DNA of 64,000 bases, taken from Vandiemenella viatica (Eukaryota > Arthropoda > Insecta > Orthoptera > Morabidae). The notes beneath the pieces are model-generated. The model saw only the letters and a list, made by a program, of their open reading frames with translations, ran no database searches and was not told the DNA's origin. Positions 54,641 to 64,000 of this stretch are shown here, piece by piece (the stretch's first letter is position 1; each line of letters opens with the position of its first letter). The stretch is taken from assembly GCA_031002005.1 (NCBI GenBank), contig JARYHS010013631.1, positions 68,755,832 to 68,819,831 on the forward strand. The letters are read 5' to 3'. A program made the translations under genes and the position numbers.

Positions 54641-55574
54641 ACATAAACCAATTGTAGCATTTCTCTTTAATTTCTTCAACCTTTCAATCACTATAGTCAT
54701 TAAGCATGGCTAATTAGCTGGTCCATTATCTTCAACAGCTTCAAAAAGTTTGATTCTTCGGATCTTAAAATATGTAACTGTTCCTTCCAACCGATCTTTA
54801 AGAGTATTCTCAAACAGCAGACGCTAAAAGTAGTCTACCTTTTTCGCGCTCCATTTGAACATAATTCTTTTCCATCCAGTACAGCGCTCCATACCTAGTT
54901 GCTAAGCCAATTCTTCCTTTCTTGTAACCTAATACTCCGCAACGTAAGAGTTTTCTTTAAAAACCTCTTAGACTGCGGCTTATATCTTTATAGCTTTGTT
55001 CGTCACATGTGATCTTCCTTCTTCAGTAGCTGAATTCTTCACTGGCAATATTATGAAACTACGGATATTTATTCTGTTCGCCTCTACATCAGTGTTCCAT
55101 ACTAGTACCTTGTTCTATTCATTGATTTCAAGGAGACTTTCGTTTTTTATTACATTATGCATTATGAAAATACTTTTCCTAGGTTTCTTCAATCTCGCCA
55201 AGAACATACGTCGGAGAAACTTCTACAATTACTTCTTCACTTTTCTGGTAGACTTCCTTCCGTATATTCGATATCGGGCTATTTTACGGTCCAAATAGTT
55301 TCCCTGAAAATGAGTTAACAACTAACCTCTGAGATCTAATTTCTGACGCAATGGTTTCGCGTTCGCTCCTTCCCTTCTGTATCCTGTATCGCTGAACAAA
55401 ATGGTTTTATCCATGTTTAGGGGAAGTTTCTTAGTGCAAGGATTCTCGTAACAGCGTATCCGTTCTCCATAGAACGCTCGTATCCTTGACGTTTCCGCTT
55501 AATGTCGACTGTTAAATATGTATTATATAGAATATTATTGTATATCAGGTATAAAGAAAACTCGTAATACAGAT
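54641..55574. other. No supported feature
   Basis: A 100-codon plus frame (54996-55298) is Phe/Leu-rich and not recognised. Confidence 0.4.
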
Positions 55575-55775
55575 AGTGGTGTGTAAACCGGAGAACGTGG
55601 GTTCGAATTCCCGCCCGCCCATTCGGATTTCTAGTTTTCAGAAATCACTCCTGGCCAATGCCAGGATGGTTCCTTCAAAAGGCCATTGCCGAATTTCTTC
55701 GCGTTCTTTGATCCAACCCATTCGCGTCTCTAATAACCTCGCTGAGGCGTAAGGCAAAAAAAAAAAAAAACTCAT
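55575..55775 (+). mobile_element. SINE family A copy with poly(A)
   Basis: B box 'ggttcgaattccc', body 'cccattcggatttctag' and 'aaaaggccattgccgaattt', tail 'ctcgctgaggcgtaaggc' then A15. The A-box half is short. Confidence 0.85.
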
Positions 55776-58700
55776 AAAGTGAAATGAAGAATTTGGTGCA
55801 AATCAGAAAACATTCTTTGGGGCACTGTCGGCTGAGTATAAATGAATAATTTGGACTCTGCAGTGAATACAGTGGTTGGGCAAGAAGAGAAGTGTGGAAT
55901 GTCGTTAAAAAAACTGCCCACTCATAAAATTTAACAGTTGCGACACATTTTACTGCGTTTCGGCAGATTAATACAATGGTCACAATTAGAACCGCCCATG
56001 AATCTTAATTGTACCAACATCCGACGTCTCCCCTCTCCGCTACTAATACTCTGTAACTAGTTGCATTTTTTTCTGAAGACTAACATTGGAAGAGTCATTA
56101 ACTCAAGAGGCATTAAGTGGGGGTGCAGTGTTTATGCTTGCCTTCATGTGTTTTTGTGAAAGACAAAAGGGGCAACTAAAATCAATCTGCAAATCTTCTG
56201 CGACGGGGAAGAGGGGAAAAAAAGCCAACAAAATAATTTTGACTACATAAATTTCCAAATAGAAATCTATGGTGAGAAATCGGCTTAAAGTGTGAGTAAT
56301 ACACAAATGTTGCTCTTTTTTAGAAAAATAAATAAAGAATAAAACTCTTAAATTGATTCAGCGTTTACTGCAAGGTATTTTGCTAGTTTTCGACCCACAT
56401 GTCTTCGATATTACTGTAGAAAATGTAACGCCTGTAGAATACAACGGCTAAGGTGAAAGTGTTTTTTAGAGTCTCGAGTGCCCTTAGGATCGGAGTGACA
56501 GAGGTAAATCTTAGTATTTCCTGTCAAACTATTTGTAGTATGCCAGGGGACGTTGTCAGTAAGATAGTGTGATCAATAAACACTAGAGAAAAAATTATTC
56601 CTCTGTACTCATTTGATAACGCTTTGTCGACAAATCCACGGGCTCTTCAGGATTAATACCTATCGTCCAGTTCGGATCCAGTTGCTCTACTTAAGTGACG
56701 AAGTCGACGCTCTACTATAGATGCCCCGCTGATTTAGCTTCCGACTGGTCCACTCTGTTAACGACCCTAACAAAGTCCAGTCCGATGTGCTCTGGCTGAA
56801 ATCCAGAGCGTATTAATGGGATCTGTGTGCGGTGTTCTAAGACTGTTATACTGGAAACAAAATCTGAAATTACCTGACACATTACAAAGTGCACAATATG
56901 AGTGCATAAGATAGTTTTTGGGATTTTTATTACCATGTTGCGGTGATATCTGCTTATAACTTCGAGAATGTTTTAACTAAATTTATAAATCCTACTTGAA
57001 GTTTGCAAGAAAGTCTAGCTGACAAAAAAACTTTTCGCTTCCAGAAAATAACTAGTGGTGTGAATTGCCCTTTGACATTACTTCTCAGTGTGTTCTTGAG
57101 TCTTTTTTAAAAAAATTAAATGACACTATCGTTTCTCCCATACTGCCGTCTAAAGTTACAAGATTTCACCATTTAAAAAATTGTATTTCTCGTTTTAATG
57201 TGAGCGCAGTATTGACGACACATGGCTTATACAAAACTCATTTCAAACCGCTCATGGCTCAAGACCTTAGACACGTGATGCCTGCGCACTAGCGCAAGCG
57301 ACTCTTAGTAGAAATTTTGCATTTTTTAAAATCAAATTTAATACTTAATACTTAACACAATTGTGCATTGTAATCAATACATTGCTTTTAACGTATATTT
57401 TTAGGTGTGATGAGTCTTATCGTAAAGTAGACAGCGAATCGTCATACGCCGATGAATCTACCACCTAAGGATGACGAGGCAAAATGTCAGGACATCGTCG
57501 TATAACTTCTTCGACACAACCGTTCTTGGTGTAGTAATCAGGCCCACCGTTTCTTTAATTTACAACACAATTTATTGAATCGTTTCCGACGAAATAATGA
57601 CAATGATTGCTTATAAATAGCATATGTTGGAATAAAGAGGAACTAACTAAACTGACCTCTTTTAACCGTATCCAACTTTTTTCACTGACTAGGATCGGCG
57701 GAGCATGTTAAGGCGCTACCATTTCGCACATGAAACGAATCCTGTCGTCGCAATATGTGTACTAACAGTGTAGATTTTGTTTTTACAATTGTATGACGTA
57801 TTCGTATGAAATTTCAGTGATCTGGGAGTACGTTATTTTGTGTGTGCGTTTTTTTTTTGTTGTTTTTTTTTCTTCTTTTTCTAATTTTTATTCGGAGTAC
57901 AAATCTGGAACGTCCACCAACCTGTGTCTGGACCAATTTACCAAACTTTAAATTCGCAGAGAGCGAGTTTCTGACATGCGCAGATACTGTACTGATTTCC
58001 TAATGGGGAGAGACTTTTACGCAGTTGTGTATATATTGACGTCCAGATTAAAGCAATGAAATTTACTTTCTAAATGCGATAGGTCAGCACTAGACTTAAT
58101 TATATAGTTAATTGTAAATACTTCGACTGCGAGAAGCAAAATTCATGCCATAACAACTGGACGGATTGTCATACATATTCCAATATTGAAATAAAATATT
58201 TTGATGTGGCATCGGAAAGATTACAAAAACAAAATTTGTTGGTCCACCGGTTTATTTCGTTGGCCGCGACTCGAGCAAAAAACTACTTAATATCTATAGT
58301 GAGAGGAGTAAAATGGGTTGTCTCAGTTCGATAAGATGTCCCCAAATTAGTTTCAATTTAAAGAAGTTAGTATTCGTATTCGACATATTTGCAGTTTACA
58401 TACCAACGGCACAGTATTATTCCAAATTGAAACTGTTCACATTTTAAACTGATATTCTTCATTTGTAACACACTTCTGAGAGCCGTGGCCTCAGTGGATT
58501 TCTCACTGTTGGCAACGTTCCTGAGTATGCGTTGATTGAAAATTAGTCAAATTATGCATCAGAGTAACTCCGTCAATTTTGTTTTCTTTTTTTAGAAAAG
58601 ACGAAATTTATGTAAAATAACTATTTTTTTTAAAAAAAAAACGCTTTAAGTCCATTCAGTGCTGTTTCCAGGTGTCTCGTAATTGAAAATTATGAAAATA

Positions 58701-58934
58701 TTCGCAAGTATAGTTTCTGTAGTTTTGTCAAAAACATGTAAAAATCGTTGAGAAAAAAAAAATTCAAAATTGTTCATAATAGGCTCGTTTCCAGCTTTTG
58801 ATACACATAAACATTATCAAAATTTCATTCAGCTTCTCACTAAAATTCCCCCTAAAACCGTATAATTACGTTGATGGTTTGATAAGTATCTTTGTTCGAT
58901 ATCAAAGAAATCAAATTGTATTGAAAATAATTTT
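55776..58934. other. No supported feature (about 3.1 kb)
   Basis: AT-rich sequence. Open frames such as 55675-55983 (minus), 56715-56936 (minus) and 57065-57292 (plus) have no recognised domain. A tRNA-like fragment 'gatcggcggagcatgttaag' lies near 57692. T-rich run at 57850-57880. Confidence 0.4.
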
Positions 58935-59125
58935 ATTTTTCCACTCGAAGCTCGTACGTTTCTCCTGCGTTGTGATTTTCTTGCAGAAATGGAGCTTCTT
59001 CAAGGCCCTCAGAATAATAGTTTGTATGTCCTTCACTTGATCGAAATTTGTGTGCAGTTAGCAAATTTTTTAGTTTCGGAAACAGATGATGATCTGACGG
59101 AGCGAGAACCGATGAATGAATATGG
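58935..59125 (-). pseudogene. mariner transposase C-terminal relic
   Basis: The minus frame reads 'VLAPSDHHLFPKLKNLLTAH', matching the third-Asp region of mariner transposases (L-A-P-S-D-x-H-L-F). The C-terminal region follows down to 'AGETYELRVEK' at the stop near 58935. The preceding YSPD motif is degraded and nothing upstream remains. Different subfamily from 42396-43190. Confidence 0.7.
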
Positions 59126-59514
59126 TGGATACCGAAAAATTTTAAGCCTGTCACTTTACTCGACACTACACATGCGGTAGATGTCTACAACACAACGGGT
59201 AGTATGGTAGGAAATTAAAGGAGGAAAAAACGTGAATTTATAAATGTACATGTAATATGCCTCCGTGCATCAATAAGTGTGTGTGTGTTCTTGGAATAAT
59301 ATTTTTAATCAAATATTCCTAGTTTGGAAGCAGTTTATTTCAAATGTTTGTATAAACGCCACTCAAAATTTTGTTAATCCTTCGTGGAAAAAAAAATAAT
59401 AGTTTGTTGAGATTATTTACAAATGACTATTATGCTATAAACTGCAAATAGCGAAAAATGCACACAAAAAAATGCTTGGCCTGGTATGGAACCTAACACA
59501 TTTCGTAGTATAAC
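59126..59514. other. No supported feature
   Basis: AT-rich spacer. Confidence 0.4.
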
Positions 59515-59525
59515 GACTAGATTCA

Positions 59526-59785
59526 ACCGAGCGTGGTGGTGTAACGGATAGCGTTCTGGCCTCGCATTCGGGAGGACGGCGGTTCGAATCCCCGTCCGGG
59601 CATCCAGATTTGGGTTTTCCATGGTTTCCCCAAATCACTCCAGGCGAATGCCGGGATGCTTCCTTCAAAAGGCCATGGCCGAATTCCTTCCCATTCCTTG
59701 CCCCCATCCTTTCCCGTCTCTAAAGACCACGTTGTTAAAAAGGGACGTTAAAACTGTTACAAAAAAAAAAAAAAAAAAAAAAAAA
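59526..59785 (+). mobile_element. Complete SINE family A copy (reference copy), 11-bp target duplication
   Basis: Full-length tRNA-derived SINE. The A box 'tggtgtaacgg' is at 59537-59547 and the B box 'ggttcgaatcc' at 59581-59591, the latter an exact match to the RNA polymerase III consensus. The body runs from 'gggcatccagatttggg' through 'aaaaggccatggccgaattc' to 'cgtctctaaagaccac', and ends in about 26 A. 'gactagattca' flanks it on both sides (59515-59525, 59786-59796), the signature of LINE-driven retroposition. Perfect flanks and long A tail indicate a recent insertion. Confidence 0.97.
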
Positions 59786-59796
59786 GACTAGATTCA

Positions 59797-60339
59797 CAAG
59801 CGACGCGAAAATCTTCAATGAGTTTTCTACAGTCATATATTAAGCATGCGAAATTAAATATTTACTCTCGATTTCTCGTAAGCGAAGTCTACCGGGGAAT
59901 ATGATAGTGAGGTGTCATTTCAGACTTGTTCATTCTCCAATTTTTATTTTCGTTCTAAAGACCTCTCACAGAAAGTGAAACATAACAATTAAGCGTATTA
60001 GTAAAAAACCATACTGATTTTCATGACAATGATGAATGGAACTTAAAATTTACTGCAATCATTAATAAAATGACGGTTCGAAACCAGATAAAAAATAACC
60101 GTCTCGAAATTGCAACTTAAGTGTTTTCTACTCGTATATCCCAACCTGATAACATTGTAATCTACAAGGAAGCTATTGAAGCGCACATGTTGCAAGCTGC
60201 ATTTTGAACTTTATTTTTTAATTACCTAATTTGAATCACGGAGATTAGAGCTTACGAAGCAGCAGGACTAGAAGATATATTTAGTAACATAGGTATCTTG
60301 TAGCGCTGACTTTCGTCATGATATATTAGTACTCTGCAA
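59797..60339. other. No supported feature
   Basis: AT-rich spacer. Confidence 0.4.
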
Positions 60340-60610
60340 GCGGTCTAGCTCAGTAATTAGTGTTCGCCAAAAATGTCAGGTTCCCAGGTGCGGCCAGGAA
60401 TGCTTACGAGCACGCTAGGACGAACAGACATTCAACTGTAGGACCAGCCACACAAGAGGCGTGCCACGAATATTTCCCCAAATCATTCCAGAAAAATGCC
60501 GGTACCGGTTCCTTTAAAAAGCCCATAGTCGAATTCCTCACAGTTCCTTGCTCCCATTCTTTTTTCGCCTCTAATATCATTGACGTAGACGAGGCGTAAT
60601 GCCACAAGTA
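60340..60610 (+). mobile_element. Degenerate or composite SINE copy
   Basis: Head 'gcggtctagctcagtaatta' is closer to family B (A box 'tagctcagtaa'), while the 3' part 'aaaaagcccatagtcgaatt' and 'gtagacgaggcgtaatgcc' belongs to family A. The B box is not readable. Confidence 0.6.
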
Positions 60611-60889
60611 CGGGGAGGTGGGGTGAAGAATTTTCTTCATCACACTTCCGATAGTTTGACTTTGAGTGTTAAAGCGCCACCATGCTGAACAGAAACAATT
60701 ACGATAGGCCAGGGTTGAGCATAGATTCCTGTGTATCAGATATCCTGAAATATAGTTTCGTATGTATCAGTCATCTAGGCGCCTCAATGAAAAGTTGCAT
60801 GAACCTAATATCACAACAAACTTGTAACCGAAAACTCCCTTCTCTCCATAGCCGTACTCGTCCTTTCCTCAATGATAATTACACTGCAA

Positions 60890-61075
60890 ACGCTCGGAAC
60901 TGGCATGCTGCAGGACGCGGCTTCAAATCCCACCCGATAATCCCGAAATCACTTCAAGCGAAAGATGGGAATGTTTACTTCAAAAGACCATGGACTAATT
61001 CCTTATTTTCTTGTTCCTAATCCTCTCCTGCCCCGAATCACTTCGACGTCGGCGAGGCGAAAGCCATAATGTAAA
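60890..61075 (+). mobile_element. SINE family A copy, 5'-degenerate
   Basis: 'cggcttcaaatcccaccc' (altered B box), 'cttcaaaagaccatggacta', 'cgacgtcggcgaggcgaaag' and an A-rich end. Confidence 0.75.
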
Positions 61076-61088
61076 ACAAAACTGTTAA

Positions 61089-61688
61089 GACAGGGTCCAT
61101 AAACTACGTAGCTCCATTTTGGCCTACTGTGAACCTCCCCTTTCCTCTTCCCATCCCCCTCCCCCTCCCCCACCTCTCTCCTCCCTCCCCCCATCTCTCC
61201 TCCCTCCCCCACCTCTCTCCTCCCTCCCCCACCTCTCTCCTCCATCCCCCACCTCTCTCCTCCATCCCCCACCTCTCTCCTCCCTCCCCCACATCTCTTC
61301 CCTCCCCCACATCTCTTCCCTCCCCCCACATCTCTTCCCTCCCCCACCTCCACCTCTCTCCTCCCCATTTAGCCTAACGTGGCTTTTGTCTTTACCTGTA
61401 CCCCTCCCCCCGCATGACACGTAGCTTTTTCCCTTATTGATTTCAGAAGACGTTTTGTACTGCTTCCTCTTGTCATATTATCGTAAATTCCATACAGAGG
61501 TAATTAAATCACAGGAATATTCACATGCTGTTTTGTGTTTTGTATCTTTTCATAACTGTGACAAATATGAATCAAAAGATACGTGGCTTGCTTCGGAAAC
61601 GCACCCCCCCCCCCTTGTAGCCCAGCGTAGCTTTCCAGCCTATCTCTCCCCCTTTTCTAGACGAACCACGTAGTTTATGGACGCTCCC
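61089..61688. mobile_element. PIF/Harbinger-like MITE family 2 (600 bp), TSD TAA, with a pyrimidine minisatellite
   Basis: Left end 'gacagggtccataaactacg' and right end '...gtagtttatggacgctccc' are inverted and flanked by TAA (61086-61088, 61689-61691). Between 61150 and 61350 a 20-bp unit 'cccccacctctctcctccct' repeats about eight times with variants. Open frames over it (Pro/Ser/Leu; Gly/Glu/Arg on the other strand) are artefacts. Confidence 0.9.
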
Positions 61689-61811
61689 TAATGATGAATT
61701 TATTTATTTATTCCTTCTTTCCAAAACACGTTTCGCCCTTGTGGGACGGTGCGTCGTCAGTAGAAATTAAATGTTAATATCGGATAGACATATTTGCTAT
61801 ACCAACATTAA

Positions 61812-61970
61812 TATTTGTTTTCCATAGTTTCCCGATATCAATACAGGAGAATTCCGGGATGTTTCTTTAAAAAGACCATGCCCAAATTCCTACTAGTTTC
61901 TTTCTCCCAATCCTTTTTCGCCTCCAATGATCTCGTCGCCGACGAGGAGTGAAGCCAAAAAAAAAAAATT
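61812..61970 (+). mobile_element. SINE family A 3' part
   Basis: 'tttgttttccatagtttccc', 'aaaaagaccatgcccaaatt' and 'cgccgacgaggagtgaagcc' followed by A12. Confidence 0.8.
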
Positions 61971-63284
61971 ATTTCACCAATAAAAATCTGCAGAAAAAAG
62001 GCTATTAATACCGTAATATGCAAGTTTTTTTACGACTAGCAGATGCAACGTATTTTAGGTTAATACTTTTGAAGTCTCGGATTTTACCCTTTTTTTTTTT
62101 TAATAATTAACATGACACACGTTTGTCCGTTAGCTTAAGATTGTCGTTCACGTTTCTAAATGTTCAGGAAGTTGACCTACAACGGTAATTTGAATTTCCA
62201 GTATATACTGCCTCCAACAGTGGCAACTCTAAGGTGACCTGCTCACTGAACGAGGCTGCCGACTAGACCCTTATCTCGGTTCACCTCGTGGTACGATAGC
62301 GAGGCTCTTCACATTATATCAGGCCTGTGGCCTTGCACAATACAAGACAAAGTAATTAGAGATGTTCTTGAGCGGCTTACCTTCATCCGGAGTCAACACC
62401 TTCGAGGCTGTAACACCGGATCGCCACAGGAAATAAGGCCTTAAGAGATTGTGGCCCTCGTAAACTTCTTAAAGTACTAGTTTAAACAATCGCTCTAATT
62501 GTAAATACCTATTCAGATACACCAACATTTGTCCGCTGCTATCTGCCTGAGGATTTAAGATTCATTTGATGGCTCTTAGCCCTCTTTTCTTCCCGCTCCT
62601 CCCCTCTAAGGAGTGTATATAGAAAACTTTCTCTCGATTAGGTTTGTCAGTAAACCCATTACAGCCTACGCCCTCAATTTTCTTCACATATTCTAATTTT
62701 TTTTCTGTACTTGTTGCTTTTTAACTCTCCATGTCTTCAAATTGCGACTCACCATTACGTCTTCCACTTCTTGGGACTCTACCAAACAATTCGTGGTCTA
62801 ACATTACCACTAAATACAATTGCTATTAAATAATACTCATTACCTTAAAATTGTAGGTATTTCTTAGCATACTGTAACAGTGTTATCTCTGGACATAGTA
62901 TAAGAAATCGTCTACATCGAACGAATATAAACAAAATCAAGTAATGTCTGTTTAAACAAAGTTCATTTTTTTTAGTGTTCTGGCAATTAATTTCTTTGAG
63001 GATACTGTTAAATAACTAGCATATCGTAGAGTAATATTTCTCGCAGTTGTTAGTTTACCAACGAAGGAGTGTAGCGTAAAGTTTTATAGTTACGGACGTG
63101 GCTACAGCATGACCAAGCTAATTATTTTATAGATACTGTTTTTTTAAATTCCTGTTGTATAGTACGCATCTCTCGCATTTCTTTTTGATATCCTGGTTAG
63201 ATGGTGATGGGATTAGTCTCATTTGGAATATCACAACATTGTGAAAAAAATTGTTAAAAACGTTATGTCGTTCAACTTTTCCAG
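61971..63284. other. No supported feature (about 1.3 kb)
   Basis: AT-rich; no element ends or coding motifs seen. Confidence 0.4.
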
Positions 63285-63287
63285 TAA

Positions 63288-63628
63288 GGGACCGTGCACA
63301 AACTACGTGGCTCGGTCCAGAGGGGGTGGGAGGGGTTGGCTGGAAGGCTACGCTGGGCTACGTGGGGGGAGGGGGGTTCCGAGCCAGGCCACGTAGCTTT
63401 CCTTTCATTACATTTTTCACAGTTAAAATGAGGAACAGAACCCACAATTGCATGTGAATACTTATTTCCCCACAGTTAATTATCTATTTACAATAGTCTG
63501 GCAAGAGAAAACTGCACGAAATGTCTTCTGGAATCAAAAGGGGGAAAAAGCTAAGTGCTACGTGGTGGGGGGAGGGGGAGGGGTTCACAGGAGGGCAAAA
63601 TGGAGCTACGTGGTTTATGCACTCTCCC
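63288..63628. mobile_element. PIF/Harbinger-like MITE family 2 (341 bp), TSD TAA
   Basis: Ends 'gggaccgtgcacaaactacg' and 'gtggtttatgcactctccc' are inverted and flanked by TAA (63285-63287, 63629-63631). G-rich tracts lie inside on the plus strand, so this copy is in the opposite orientation to 61089-61688. Confidence 0.9.
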
Positions 63629-63731
63629 TAATGAGAGATTCCTAAATTTTTCTTCACACTGCTGCATCCATAGCGGAAAAATAATCTTCCCGAACCCTGA
63701 TTCCTCCGTAGATACCATTAGGAAGAGTACA

Positions 63732-64000
63732 GGGGGAGCACCCTAAACTACGTAGCTCCATTTGGGTCTCCTGTGAATCCTCCCCCCCCCCCCCCCCCCC
63801 CCACATAGCCTGACGTGGCTTTTGCCTCTACCCCTCCTCCCAACCCTGAGTGACACGTAGCTTTCTTCCCTATTGATTCCTAAGACATTTTGTACTGTTT
63901 TCTCTTGTCAGACTATCGTAAATTATATGCGGAGATGACGAAAATACATATCTATATGATGTTGTGTGCCTTAATTTAACTGTGACAAATAATTACTGAA
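63732..64000. mobile_element. PIF/Harbinger-like MITE family 2, left part, continues beyond the window
   Basis: 'ggggagcaccctaaactacg' and 'tagctccatttgggtctcct' begin the element. A C run of about 20 follows (63782-63801), then the interior 'gtcagactatcgtaaatt' shared with 61480 and 51826. The right end is outside the window. Confidence 0.85.

Noticed and set aside
61003..61424. Gly/Glu/Arg-rich and Pro/Ser-rich frames as coding genes
   Set aside because: They translate a 20-bp pyrimidine minisatellite inside a MITE.

Overview
The window looks like nuclear DNA from a large, repeat-rich, AT-rich animal genome, most likely an insect. Two things suggest this: many copies of a tRNA-derived SINE whose body resembles SINEs I know from polyneopteran insects such as locusts, and relics of mariner, Tc1-like, hAT and PIF/Harbinger DNA transposons. 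No bacterial-style operon, rRNA gene, intact tRNA gene or CRISPR array is visible. The species assignment is inference.

Only one segment looks like a conserved host gene. It is a plus-strand exon at about 20791-21133, with a plausible acceptor and donor. After a Gly/Ser/Arg-rich leader it encodes the start of a GBD/FH3 domain like that of inverted formin (INF2, insect Formin 3). No continuation exon was recognised in the next 43 kb, so much of the window may be a very long intron, with the repeats below lying inside it.

Layout. 1-12.4 kb holds an AT-rich satellite of about 167-bp monomers (1190-3690) with an alternating, two-monomer higher-order pattern, a LINE-tail-like relic, a hAT-like MITE and SINE copies. 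12.4-16.0 kb is a large inverted repeat whose arms both carry remnants of a Cys-rich arthropod protein of unknown function. 17.6-21.1 kb has hAT-type MITEs, a Tc1/mariner-like element (19572-20358) and the formin exon. 25-33 kb has SINEs, three PIF/Harbinger-like MITEs (one inserted in a SINE), a GC-rich 166-bp tandem array (28.4-29.3 kb) and a TIR-bounded Tc1/mariner-like derivative (29768-30405). 38.5-43.2 kb has nested MITEs, two mariner relics and a 1.27-kb insertion carrying only a LINE ORF1 between 14-bp target duplications. 46-54.6 kb is a stack of nested insertions with readable target-site duplications. 59-64 kb has a nearly pristine full-length SINE with an 11-bp duplication and three PIF-type MITEs.

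The transposons are mostly dead: transposases are frameshifted or truncated and several catalytic Asp regions are lost. The MITEs and SINE are often intact enough to show TIRs and target duplications, so insertion order can be read directly in several places. Stretches with nothing recognisable are listed as such.
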